A stretch of DNA of 40,265 nt from Lachnospiraceae bacterium (GTDB lineage Bacteria; Bacillota; Clostridia; Lachnospirales; Lachnospiraceae). Position 1 is the first letter of the stretch; every line of letters starts with the position of its first letter. Shown in pieces: positions 1 through 8,037 of this stretch. The notes beneath the pieces were generated by a model. That model was not told where the DNA came from. It ran no database searches and saw only the letters and a program-made list of their open reading frames with translations. A program made the translations under genes and the position numbers. The stretch covers positions 1 to 40,265 of the forward strand of contig JAFZDQ010000022.1 in NCBI GenBank assembly GCA_017561085.1, given 5' to 3'.

Positions 1-939
1 AAGGTGTGGGATTACGTGCAACAATTTGCTGAATTTAACCGCTATACGAATTCGCCGGTTGCCCGATACAAGACAGAATTATACAATATGCCCTTTAACA
101 TGAATACGTTCAGTAAAATGTGGGGAGTTGTAACTCCGGCTGAAGCAAAAGCAAAGATTAAAGAACAGATTGAAGATGCTGGAATTAGTGAACCTCAAAA
201 TTTGGAAGAACAAGCCATCAGTTTAGTCGGAAGAGATATTTATGAGAAACTGGTGAAAGGCTACACAGAGAAACAGTGGGGCAAGCGTGCTAAAGAACTT
301 CCGGCCTTTATTATCAAAAGATTACCTGTACGTATGACCTATGACAATAATTATTTTAATGATACTTATCAGGGAATTCCTATTGGCGGTTATACGCAAA
401 TTATAGAGAGAATGCTTGAAGGAATTGAAGTAAGGCTGAATACGGATTATTTTGATAACCGTTCAGAGTGGGATAATTGTGCTGAAAAAATTGTGTTTAC
501 CGGCATGATAGATGAATTTTTTGATTATTGTTACGGAGAACTTGAGTATCGGAGTCTGCGTTTCGAAACAGAAGTACTGGAAGAAGAAAACTATCAAGGA
601 AATGCTGTAGTAAATTATACTGAGTACGAAATTCCTTATACGCGAATTATTGAGCATAAGCATTTTGAGTTTGGTTGTCAGAATGGTACATATAATCCAA
701 AGACGATTATTACTAGAGAATATCCTGCTACATGGAAGAAGGGGAATGAACCCTACTATCCTATGAATGATGCAAAAAATAATGAATTATTTGACAGATA
801 TAAAAAATTAGCAGAAGAGCGGGACAGAGTGATATTTGGTGGACGTCTTGGTATGTATAAATACTTTGATATGCACCAGGTAATAGAAGTAGCATTAGAG
901 TGTGCGGAGAAAGAACTTAGTAGGAGTAACCATGAATAA
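1..939 (+). CDS. glf: UDP-galactopyranose mutase, C-terminal part (5' end outside window)
   Basis: This flavoenzyme interconverts UDP-galactopyranose and UDP-galactofuranose in the cytoplasm and supplies galactofuranose for surface glycans. The frame is open from base 1, so the gene begins upstream. About 312 residues are visible, against roughly 370 for the family, so only the N-terminal FAD-binding Rossmann part is missing. The visible part carries family-typical segments: YNMPFNMNTF, the GYTEKQWGK stretch, RLPVRMTYDNNYFNDTYQG, IPIGGYT, and near the end GRLGMYKYFDMHQVI. The GTG at position 4 is an internal valine codon, not a start. The stop overlaps the next gene by 8 bases, so the two are probably translationally coupled in a cell-surface polysaccharide operon. 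The identification is firm. Confidence 0.93.
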   Translation, partial: KVWDYVQQFAEFNRYTNSPVARYKTELYNMPFNMNTFSKMWGVVTPAEAKAKIKEQIEDAGISEPQNLEEQAISLVGRDIYEKLVKGYTEKQWGKRAKELPAFIIKRLPVRMTYDNNYFNDTYQGIPIGGYTQIIERMLEGIEVRLNTDYFDNRSEWDNCAEKIVFTGMIDEFFDYCYGELEYRSLRFETEVLEEENYQGNAVVNYTEYEIPYTRIIEHKHFEFGCQNGTYNPKTIITREYPATWKKGNEPYYPMNDAKNNELFDRYKKLAEERDRVIFGGRLGMYKYFDMHQVIEVALECAEKELSRSNHE

Positions 940-2113
940 ACAGAAGACCAATTTCAAAAAATCTACCCTCACAATCTTAACCTGCATAGTTCTTTTGTTA
1001 TGCATTCTTACAGGTTGTGGAAGAGAAAAAGTAGATATTCCTCATGTGGATATACATCCAATTGCAGAAGAAAAGGATAATCTCCTAACTCCTCAGAACT
1101 CTGTTTCCTTGTCGGAAGAAGTATCGGACGACAAGGAAACAGAATCTCCTAATGCAGAAGAACCGGAGGAATTGCGTGCTTCAGAGGAAAATACGACACC
1201 GGATGCTCCGGAAGAAACACAGGAACCGGAACCGACACCGGAGGAGACTGTTGAGCCCGTAGAAGAGGCTACAATTGAGCCTACAGAGAGTCCTACACCG
1301 GAAGTGGCACCTCCTCAGGGTCCTATAGTAGCTCCCAATATAGATAAAGATTGTTTTGTAGTATATTTCAGTGGAATCGATGTTTGGGGTTGGACAGATA
1401 CTAAGAGCAGAAGTGACGTAAATATTCTTGCGGCAGTAAATACCAGAACCCGTCAGGTTCAATTAATTAATACACCGAGAGATTATTATGTACAAATGCC
1501 CATTAGTACAGACTTAAAGGACAAGCTTACCCATGCAGGATTATATGGTGTGGAAAATTCAATGGGTACATTAGCCAATCTGTATGGAGTAAACATTGAC
1601 TATTATGTGCGTATGAATTTCTCTGGATTTGAAGCAATTATCAATGCTGTAGGCGGCGTAGATGTATATTCGGAACAGGAATTTACGGTAGATCCTATTA
1701 AGCATTATGTGAAAGGCTATAATCATTTAAATGGGTTGGAAGCATTAGCATTTGTGCGAGAGCGTAAATCATTCGTAGACGGAGATAATCAAAGAGGACG
1801 CAATCAGATGGCTATGGTACAAGCTATGGCTAAAAAGGCATGCAGTCCGGAATTTTTGATGAATTATCCTGCAATTATGGAACAATTAACTGATATGTTC
1901 CGAACTAATATGCCGACAGAATTGATTGCATCACTGGTTGCCAATCAGATGGTGGATGGACGTGAATGGACTGTACAGACTTTTGCGGTCACCGGTAGCA
2001 ATGGTAAAGAGAGGACTTATTCTACGCCTAATTCCAAGTCTTATGTAATGATTCCGAATGAAAGTGACATAAATACAGCGAAAGAATTAATAGGACGAGT
2101 TTTAAATGGTTAA
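932..2113 (+). CDS. LytR-CpsA-Psr (LCP) family protein with lipoprotein-type signal
   Basis: LCP proteins transfer polyprenyl-phosphate-linked glycopolymers (teichoic acid, capsule) onto peptidoglycan outside the membrane. The start is taken at the ATG at 932, where AGGAG lies just upstream, rather than an in-frame start 30 bases earlier. The 393-residue protein has a basic N-terminus, a hydrophobic stretch and a lipobox LTGC with Cys29. An acidic Pro/Glu/Thr-rich linker (about residues 45-135) follows. The LCP domain (about 140-340) shows SRSDVNILAAVN, NTPRDYYV, DKLTHAGLYG, the AVGGVDVYS motif and FVRERK with a downstream QRGRNQ, which supply the Asp and Arg residues of the phosphate-binding site. 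It overlaps glf and the next LCP gene by 8 bases each. A lipid anchor instead of a transmembrane anchor is unusual for the family and is inferred from the lipobox. Confidence 0.9.
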   Translation: MNKQKTNFKKSTLTILTCIVLLLCILTGCGREKVDIPHVDIHPIAEEKDNLLTPQNSVSLSEEVSDDKETESPNAEEPEELRASEENTTPDAPEETQEPEPTPEETVEPVEEATIEPTESPTPEVAPPQGPIVAPNIDKDCFVVYFSGIDVWGWTDTKSRSDVNILAAVNTRTRQVQLINTPRDYYVQMPISTDLKDKLTHAGLYGVENSMGTLANLYGVNIDYYVRMNFSGFEAIINAVGGVDVYSEQEFTVDPIKHYVKGYNHLNGLEALAFVRERKSFVDGDNQRGRNQMAMVQAMAKKACSPEFLMNYPAIMEQLTDMFRTNMPTELIASLVANQMVDGREWTVQTFAVTGSNGKERTYSTPNSKSYVMIPNESDINTAKELIGRVLNG

Positions 2114-3737
2114 AGATAGTAAATGTGCATTTCGATATCTGTTATGGTTATTGGCACTGGTTACAACAATTGTATTATACATATATGTAGTCAAGACAGC
2201 GATGTTGCCGGTCGGTTTGCTTATATTGATGGCAGTGTTGTTTAGTGGAATTTATTTTCTGCTGTTGTGGTTACAGAAAAAGAAAAAAAGGATATGTTTA
2301 TGGGTTGCGATTGTATCGGAGATAGTGATACTCGCAGTCTGTATTTACGGAATATCCGTACTGCATCATACCACCAAAATGATTCGTGATATTACAGAGA
2401 TTGTGACAGAAACAGAAGCAATTTCCGCATATGTATTGAAGGATGAGCAATCAGAAAGTCTGCAAGATATGGCGAATGAAGAAATCGGCATTGTAAGCGG
2501 TCAAAGTAGTGAGGCAGTTTCAAGTGTTTTAAAGAAACTGCAAAAAGATAACAACCTTTCCGGAACGATACATGAATATGGAGATATGTTTTCGGCTGCA
2601 GATGCGTTAAGACAAGGTGAAGTGGCTGTTTTGCTTATGAATGATGCCTATGCCGGATTGATTTCGGAAATTGAAGGCTATGAATGGTTTGCACAAGAAG
2701 TAAAGATATTGGAAACATCAGTGGAAACCGTGCAAATGGAAAAGGAATCACCAAGTAAAGAGAATCCTGCCAAAAACGATTGGAATAAGCAGAAAGAAGA
2801 TACTGAGAAACCTGACGATGTTGCCGACCAAACAGTGGGAATGGAAAATGAAATAAATGTACCGCAAAGTGGTATAGCAACTGAAACTGTTACGATGGAA
2901 CTTGTTGAGGAACCTGAATTTGTAGATTGGGACAGTTTGGTAAGTCAGGATATGACGGAAGTTCCTGAAGGGGCTTTTGTCATGTATATCAGCGGAGTGG
3001 ATACCTGGGGAAGTGTTTCTTCAAAATCCAGAAGTGATGTGAACATATTGGCAGTAGTGAATACCAATACGAAAAAGGTATTGTTAGTGTCAACCCCTCG
3101 TGATTATTATGTTCCGCTTTCGGTTGCAAAGGGACAAAAAGATAAATTAACCCATGCCGGCATTTATGGAATCGATTGTTCGGTAAATACATTAGAAATG
3201 CTGTATGGTGTGGATGTTCAGTATTATGCAAGACTTAATTTTACGGGTTTTGTGAATATCGTAGATGCATTAGGAGGTGTGGATGTTTATTCGGATGCTT
3301 CCTTTACAGTAGGCGATGCTTTTGCATTTTCACAAGGAATGAATCATATGAGCGGCATAGAAGCGCTTGCTTTTGCGAGGGAAAGATATAATGTATCAGG
3401 TGGTGACCTATCCAGAGGAAATCATCAGATGGAGGTTATAAAAGCAGTACTGAATAAATGTACATCCGCGTCGATTTTATATAATTATGCGGATGTGATG
3501 AATAGTGTATCCGGCTCTTTTGCGACCAATATGTCCCGTGAAAAGATGGCTTCTTTGGTACGTATGCAGCTTAGTGATATGGCACAGTGGTCAATTTCAT
3601 CTATTGGCGTAGGCGGAAGCGGAGCGCGAAAAACGACTTATTCAATACCGGGAAAAACGTCCTATGTAATGTTGCCGGATGTGGTATCAATACAGAATGC
3701 CAAGACGCAAATAACCAATGTTTTAAGTGGAAATTAA
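2106..3737 (+). CDS. LytR-CpsA-Psr (LCP) family protein with three N-terminal membrane segments
   Basis: This is the second LCP-type glycopolymer transferase in the operon. The 543-residue protein begins with three hydrophobic segments (about residues 10-30, 33-56 and 63-85). An extracellular segment of about 110 residues follows (about 95-205), with a DMANEEIGIVSGQSS and QGEVAVLLMNDAY pattern like the accessory domain of streptococcal CpsA-type LCP proteins. A charged linker comes next, then the catalytic LCP domain (about 285-480) with SRSDVNILAVVN, STPRDYYV, DKLTHAGIYG, ALGGVDVYS and FARERY plus SRGNHQ. Its catalytic half closely resembles that of the preceding gene, so the pair looks like a duplication with different anchors and front ends. 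ATG at 2106 overlaps the upstream stop by 8 bases. Confidence 0.9.
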   Translation: MVKDSKCAFRYLLWLLALVTTIVLYIYVVKTAMLPVGLLILMAVLFSGIYFLLLWLQKKKKRICLWVAIVSEIVILAVCIYGISVLHHTTKMIRDITEIVTETEAISAYVLKDEQSESLQDMANEEIGIVSGQSSEAVSSVLKKLQKDNNLSGTIHEYGDMFSAADALRQGEVAVLLMNDAYAGLISEIEGYEWFAQEVKILETSVETVQMEKESPSKENPAKNDWNKQKEDTEKPDDVADQTVGMENEINVPQSGIATETVTMELVEEPEFVDWDSLVSQDMTEVPEGAFVMYISGVDTWGSVSSKSRSDVNILAVVNTNTKKVLLVSTPRDYYVPLSVAKGQKDKLTHAGIYGIDCSVNTLEMLYGVDVQYYARLNFTGFVNIVDALGGVDVYSDASFTVGDAFAFSQGMNHMSGIEALAFARERYNVSGGDLSRGNHQMEVIKAVLNKCTSASILYNYADVMNSVSGSFATNMSREKMASLVRMQLSDMAQWSISSIGVGGSGARKTTYSIPGKTSYVMLPDVVSIQNAKTQITNVLSGN

Positions 3738-3745
3738 GTAAATAA

Positions 3746-3788
3746 AAACCTTACCGGACAGATGATTACATACTGTTAGGTAAGGTTT
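3746..3788. terminator. Bidirectional intrinsic terminator between the LCP operon and the histidine kinase gene
   Basis: A 10-bp perfect stem (AAACCTTACC at 3746-3755 pairs with GGTAAGGTTT at 3779-3788) is followed by a T-rich run on the plus strand. Its opposite flank is A-rich, so a T-rich run also follows on the minus strand. It sits between two convergent operons and can stop both. Confidence 0.85.
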
Positions 3789-3808
3789 CTTTATTTATTG
3801 TGCGTTAT

Positions 3809-4867
3809 TTATGCAACCGGTAAGGTTACCGTAAAGGCCGTGCCTTTTCCGGGGGCAGAGTCTACTTCTATGGTGCCCCGATGCAGCGTAGCAACCTTAT
3901 GGGCAATGGTAAGTCCCAGGCCTGTTCCGGGAACGGCTCTGGAGGACTTGGAACGGTAGAATTTATCAAAGATAAAGGGAAGTGCATCGGGAGCAATTCC
4001 TTTGCCGTGATCTCTGATTAATATTTGCAGCTGCTTCTCTGATTTCGTAATGCGGATATCAATGGTACTTCCCACAGGAGAGTATTTAATGGCATTGTCC
4101 AAAAGGTTTAACCAAAGATGCTCCAGAAATTCTTCATTTCCCGTCAGATAATATTCGGGACAGTCAAAATCAAATTCAATATCCTTCGGCTCCCAGCGGA
4201 TGCTGAGCAGAACAATCATACGTCGGAGCTGCTCGGTAATATTGATTCTTGTTTTATTGGTTAAGATGGTCTGTTGTTCAATCTTGGATAAATGCAGTAC
4301 ATTCACGGCCAAAGTGGAAAGTCTGTCACTGCTGGCAATAATCCGGTCGATATAATCCTGTTCCTCTTCGGGGGATAAGTTTCCATGCTTTAATAACGTT
4401 GCAAATCCCTGAATGGAGTTGATGGGCGTATTAAATTCGTGGGAAAAGTTATTGATAAAATCATTTCTAAGCATTTCCAGACTGCTTAATTCCTCCGCCA
4501 TGCGGTTGAATTTGTCGCCCAAAACAGCATATTCATAAACGTTGGTATCATCAAAGGGGAGCCTTGTGGAGTAGTCGCCACCTGTGATTGCTTCCGTGGC
4601 ATCAATAATGGTATTTAGTGGTGCCAGAAGCTTTTTACAAATCAGAACGGCAGCAAAGGTACCCACCAGGATACTGATGATATCAAATAAAAATACCGGA
4701 AGAAGGGGATAGCCGAAATCGAGAGCTTCAAACTTGATTAATAACTGCATACTGCCATAAGTAAGCAGGGCAGTAAAAAGCATGATAACAAAAATCGTAA
4801 CGGCAATAATCAGTGCCAGCTTAAGTTTCGGGAAATTATCGTTTTCTGTTTGATTTTTCTTAGTCAT
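3809..4867 (-). CDS. Sensor histidine kinase (two membrane segments, HAMP, HisKA, HATPase)
   Basis: This is the membrane sensor of a two-component system, pairing with the response regulator encoded just upstream. The 352-residue protein has hydrophobic segments at about 16-42 and 53-78 with only a very short loop between them. It probably senses the membrane or a partner protein rather than a large extracellular ligand domain. A HAMP linker (about 78-130) leads to the HisKA box FSHEFNTP with the phosphoacceptor His143. The ATP-binding domain carries the N box around Asn258 (LLDNAIKYSP), G1 DHGKGI (287-292) and G2 GTGLGL (315-320). The ATG at 4867 overlaps the response regulator stop by 8 bases. 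The signal cannot be read from sequence. Confidence 0.93.
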   Translation of the reverse strand: MTKKNQTENDNFPKLKLALIIAVTIFVIMLFTALLTYGSMQLLIKFEALDFGYPLLPVFLFDIISILVGTFAAVLICKKLLAPLNTIIDATEAITGGDYSTRLPFDDTNVYEYAVLGDKFNRMAEELSSLEMLRNDFINNFSHEFNTPINSIQGFATLLKHGNLSPEEEQDYIDRIIASSDRLSTLAVNVLHLSKIEQQTILTNKTRINITEQLRRMIVLLSIRWEPKDIEFDFDCPEYYLTGNEEFLEHLWLNLLDNAIKYSPVGSTIDIRITKSEKQLQILIRDHGKGIAPDALPFIFDKFYRSKSSRAVPGTGLGLTIAHKVATLHRGTIEVDSAPGKGTAFTVTLPVA

Positions 4868-5540
4868 TTTGATGAATCACCGCCTTATAGCCGATTCCGC
4901 GAATGGCTTTGATTTCAAATTCCGGCCAGTTCTCAAAACGTCTTCTGAGCCTTGTAATATGGACATTAATGGTGGTGTCCACGGTCTCCGAACTCATTCC
5001 CCAGATTTCATCCATAAGCTGGATACGTGTAAATATTTTGTCCGGATAGGAGAGCAGTTTATATAAAAGATAAAACTCCTTCTGGGGCAGGGTATAGCTT
5101 TCGTCTTCACGCTTTACGGTAAGAGAATTGTAATCCAGCATGATTTTGCCGATATGGAGCTTTTGTTCGTTGGCAATCTGGCTTCTGCGCAGGATTGCAC
5201 GGATCCGGAGCAGAATTTCTTCCTCGTGGATGGGTTTGGTTACATAATCATCCACACCCAGGATAAAGCCTTTGCATTTATCCTCCGGAAGCTGCTTGGC
5301 AGTCAGCATCAGAATAGGCGTATTATCGCCGCAAGAGCGCAGACACTGGGTGAATTCATAGCCATCCATTTCAGGCATCATTACATCCAGTAAAATCAGG
5401 TCAATATAGTTTTTGTCCGTAACCTTCAGTGCTTCTTTGCCGTTTTCGGACAAAAGGACATGATAGCCTGCCTGGGTTAAAATCAGTTTTAGAAATTTCG
5501 CGGTATTTGCGTCGTCTTCCACAACCAGTATTTGGAACAA
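4860..5540 (-). CDS. OmpR/PhoB-family response regulator
   Basis: This is the DNA-binding partner of the adjacent histidine kinase. The start is set at a TTG codon at 5540. A strong GGAGGTG lies seven bases upstream of it, and starting there gives the usual N-terminus MFQILVVEDD and a normal length of 226 residues. The in-frame TTG at 5576 would place the ribosome binding site inside the gene. The receiver domain has the acidic pair Asp9-Asp10, the phosphorylated Asp52 (LLDVMMPEMDG), Thr80 and Lys102. The C-terminal winged helix ends with the typical RGIGYKAV. Family members usually bind direct repeats of 5-6 bp at 10-11 bp spacing. Such a repeat lies in its own upstream region at 5595-5611. 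Confidence 0.93.
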   Translation of the reverse strand: MFQILVVEDDANTAKFLKLILTQAGYHVLLSENGKEALKVTDKNYIDLILLDVMMPEMDGYEFTQCLRSCGDNTPILMLTAKQLPEDKCKGFILGVDDYVTKPIHEEEILLRIRAILRRSQIANEQKLHIGKIMLDYNSLTVKREDESYTLPQKEFYLLYKLLSYPDKIFTRIQLMDEIWGMSSETVDTTINVHITRLRRRFENWPEFEIKAIRGIGYKAVIHQND

Positions 5541-5594
5541 ACCGGTCACCTCCGTAAGTAAATCTATATACTTCAAAATACTATACCATAATTA

Positions 5595-5611
5595 TTAACT
5601 GAAAATTAAGT
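5595..5611. promoter_or_regulatory. Paired TTAACT / TTAAGT element, possible response-regulator site, in divergent promoter region
   Basis: The 165-base gap between the minus-strand response regulator gene and the plus-strand glycosyltransferase gene holds TTAACT (5595-5600) and TTAAGT (5606-5611). They are spaced exactly 11 bp apart, the layout of OmpR-family operators. A minus-strand TATAGT (5580-5585) has no good -35 and would have this element over its -35 and spacer. A plus-strand TATAAT lies at 5672-5677, also with a poor -35. That the neighbouring regulator binds here is inference. Confidence 0.35.
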
Positions 5612-5705
5612 TTTAGGATAAAAAGCGTTTTTGAACGTGAAAAAGTTAATTTTCGGTTCATTTTATTGCTTTATAATAAAATGTCTAATTATGGGAGAGT
5701 GCGAT

Positions 5706-7223
5706 ATGAAACGATGCAAGAATGAAACGATAATCAGTATAGTGATTTGTGCTGTCACGGCATTTTGTTTTTTACTGCTTTGCAGCAGATCCTCATTTTT
5801 ATACTGTTTTAATAATTGGGATGATGCCAACAGCTATTTTTCCATGGGGAAACTGATGATGAACGGCGGCGTGATTTACCGGGATTTGTTTGACCAGAAG
5901 GGGCCGCTTCTTTATTTCCTTTACGGAATCGGTTATTTGCTTTCGAACACAACCTTTCATGGCGTTTTTCTTTTGGAAGTGCTGGCATTGTCGGTTGTTT
6001 TGACGGCGGCGTACCGGTTCGGCCGGCTGTATGCAGGGATGTTTACCTCCCTTTTTGCGGTGGTTTTACTGGCCCTTGGTATTACGGTTTCCAAAAGCTT
6101 TTACTGGGGCGGCAGTGCGGAAGAGTTTTGTCTGCCCTTTATGGCGGTAGGATTGTACATTTCCGCGAAGTATTTTAAAGAAGAATATCCGAAAAATATG
6201 TCCGTTAAGACCGTATTTTTGTGCGGTATCATGGCAGGCTGTATTATGACAGTTAAGTATACAGGACTGGGCTTTTATTTTGCTTTTATGGGAATGATTG
6301 CCCTGATGAACCTGAATAGGAAAAACTGGAAGGGCAGTATCCGGAACTGTTTTATTTTCCTGGCGGGCATGGTTACCCCTGCAGTTCCCTGGCTTTTCTA
6401 TTTCGGTATCCACGGGGCACTGGATGACTGGTATCAGTGTTATGTATATTGTAACGTGTTCCTGTACAGTGATTTTTATGTGGAAAAGGTTTCTTTGGGA
6501 GAAAAGCTTTATAACCTTGCCAAGATACTGTATTGGCTTATTTGGGATAATGCGGTTTATTTCCTGCCGATGATAGCCGGTTTTGTGTACCTGCTGTTTT
6601 CGAGGAAATACAGATGGTACGAAAAAATCAATCTTTATGCCTTGTTCGGCTTTTTGTTTTTGGGAATTTACGTAGGCGGAACCACATTATTTTATTATTC
6701 CCTGCCTTTAACCGTTTTGTCTGTTCCGGGTTTTTTATGTATTGCACAGGGCATAGTATTTCTCGTGAAAAAGATACTGAAAAGGAATCTATTGTGCCAA
6801 AAGAAGGTGCGATTTGGGGCCCTTGCGGCAGTGCTTCTTTTCAGCCTTTGTACAGCCCGGATGCTGTCCATGAATACGGAATATCAAAAGCAGGACAAAG
6901 AGAACTTGTTTTTATATGAATTTACGGAAATTGTAAAAGAAGAAGAAAATCCTACGCTGCTTAACATCGGCTGTCTGGACGCGGGCCTCTATACCATGGC
7001 GGATATCATGCCTACCTGCCGTTATTTTCAGTCCAATGCGGTACATGGATTTGATGAGGTTGCCCTTGAGCAAACACGATATATCAAAGAGGGACAGACC
7101 TCTTTTGTACTGGCCAGAAATACCTATCCGGAGGAAATTTGGGAGAAGTATGAACTGGTTTGTGAACGGGATTATCAGATTTTGGGTGCGGACTTAACTT
7201 ATTATCTGTTCCGCAGGAAGTAA
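5706..7223 (+). CDS. Polytopic membrane glycosyltransferase, GT-C / ArnT-PMT-like
   Basis: This is probably a lipid-phosphosugar-dependent glycosyltransferase of the GT-C fold that acts on the outer face of the membrane. The start is taken at the ATG at 5706, six bases after GGGAGAG. A TTG 75 bases earlier is in frame but lies upstream of the -10 element TATAAT at 5672. The 505-residue protein has about ten hydrophobic segments. The first extracellular loop has the pattern NNWDDANSYFSMG followed by GVIYRDLFDQKGPLLYF. This resembles the family loop where an Asp activates the acceptor, followed by a G-x-Y-x-D...P motif. A soluble tail of about 80 residues ends the protein. The donor and acceptor cannot be named. 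Context (LCP genes nearby) suggests surface glycan decoration. Confidence 0.75.
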   Translation: MKRCKNETIISIVICAVTAFCFLLLCSRSSFLYCFNNWDDANSYFSMGKLMMNGGVIYRDLFDQKGPLLYFLYGIGYLLSNTTFHGVFLLEVLALSVVLTAAYRFGRLYAGMFTSLFAVVLLALGITVSKSFYWGGSAEEFCLPFMAVGLYISAKYFKEEYPKNMSVKTVFLCGIMAGCIMTVKYTGLGFYFAFMGMIALMNLNRKNWKGSIRNCFIFLAGMVTPAVPWLFYFGIHGALDDWYQCYVYCNVFLYSDFYVEKVSLGEKLYNLAKILYWLIWDNAVYFLPMIAGFVYLLFSRKYRWYEKINLYALFGFLFLGIYVGGTTLFYYSLPLTVLSVPGFLCIAQGIVFLVKKILKRNLLCQKKVRFGALAAVLLFSLCTARMLSMNTEYQKQDKENLFLYEFTEIVKEEENPTLLNIGCLDAGLYTMADIMPTCRYFQSNAVHGFDEVALEQTRYIKEGQTSFVLARNTYPEEIWEKYELVCERDYQILGADLTYYLFRRK

Positions 7224-7235
7224 CCGGATTGTTAT

Positions 7236-7263
7236 TTGTTTGAAGAATATTGTCATTTATGAT
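7236..7263 (+). promoter_or_regulatory. Candidate sigma-A promoter for the MgtC/SapB gene
   Basis: TTGTTT (7236-7241) and TATGAT (7258-7263) are separated by 16 bp, about 65 bp upstream of the MgtC-family start codon. The -35 is imperfect. Confidence 0.45.
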
Positions 7264-7328
7264 AAAATGAATGTAATAAAATACAAAAAAGCAGAGAAAT
7301 ACCAAATTACGGATGAGAAGGACTTGTT

Positions 7329-8018
7329 ATGGATAATTTATTACATGTATGGCAATATTTGGAGGAATTAAATGCTGTTTCGGTAGCACTGCGGCTTGTA
7401 ACGGCTACGGTGATGGGAGGCATTATCGGATTGGAAAGAGGTGCCACCAAGCATGCGGCGGGGCTTAGGACCTTTATGCTGGTTTGTCTCGGAGCGGCGC
7501 TGGCGCAGATTGTGGACATGCGGTGCGTGATGATATACGGAACGGGAGACCCTGTAAGACTTGCCCAGGGCGTTATTAACGGAATCGGTTTTTTGGGCGT
7601 CGGCACCATTGTTGTTACCGGCAGAAGCCATATCAAAGGCCTGACCACTGCGGCTACCTTATGGACTACGGCGGTGCTGGGAATTTCCATCGGTTCCGGT
7701 TATATATTTTCTTCCATCATTACCTTTGCACTGATTATGATCGTGATTAAAATGATGGCAGGCTTTAGCCGAAAGCAGATGCAGCATAACCGTTACCTTC
7801 AGGTGAAGGTAGAGGTTTCCGGCAATGAAGGAGCCAAAAATGTAGTTACTTACTTAAGGGGAAACGGATACCGTATTACCGAAATTGAAAAGAAAAAGAG
7901 CGATGAAACTATTCTGCTGGGACTGGATATTGACCTTGGTAAAAAAGTCAATCATGACTTGGTAATTGAGGCACTGGATCAGCTTAAAGAGGTTGAATTC
8001 GTTACGGAAATATTCTGA
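7329..8018 (+). CDS. MgtC/SapB family membrane protein
   Basis: Members of this family are inner-membrane proteins linked to growth at low Mg2+ and to control of ATP synthase or phosphate status in some bacteria. Their biochemical activity in Firmicutes is not settled. The 229-residue protein has the N-terminal signature: GGIIGLERGATKHAAGLRTF, then GVINGIGFLGVGTI and IKGLTTAATLWTTAVLG. These contribute four to five membrane segments up to about residue 145. A soluble ACT-like C-terminal domain of about 80 residues follows. AAGGA precedes the ATG. The next gene begins 20 bases downstream, so the two are probably cotranscribed. The upstream gap is too short for an M-box Mg2+ riboswitch. Confidence 0.92.
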   Translation: MDNLLHVWQYLEELNAVSVALRLVTATVMGGIIGLERGATKHAAGLRTFMLVCLGAALAQIVDMRCVMIYGTGDPVRLAQGVINGIGFLGVGTIVVTGRSHIKGLTTAATLWTTAVLGISIGSGYIFSSIITFALIMIVIKMMAGFSRKQMQHNRYLQVKVEVSGNEGAKNVVTYLRGNGYRITEIEKKKSDETILLGLDIDLGKKVNHDLVIEALDQLKEVEFVTEIF

Positions 8019-8037
8019 TAAACACGGGGGATTTTTA

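Noticed and set aside
5538-5576. Longer response regulator starting at TTG 5576
   Set aside because: The strong GGAGGTG would then lie inside the coding region. Starting at TTG 5540 gives the family-typical N-terminus.
7224-7328. Possible Mg2+ (M-box) riboswitch before the MgtC-family gene
   Set aside because: Only about 105 bases are available, a promoter occupies the first part, and no matching stems or terminator were found.
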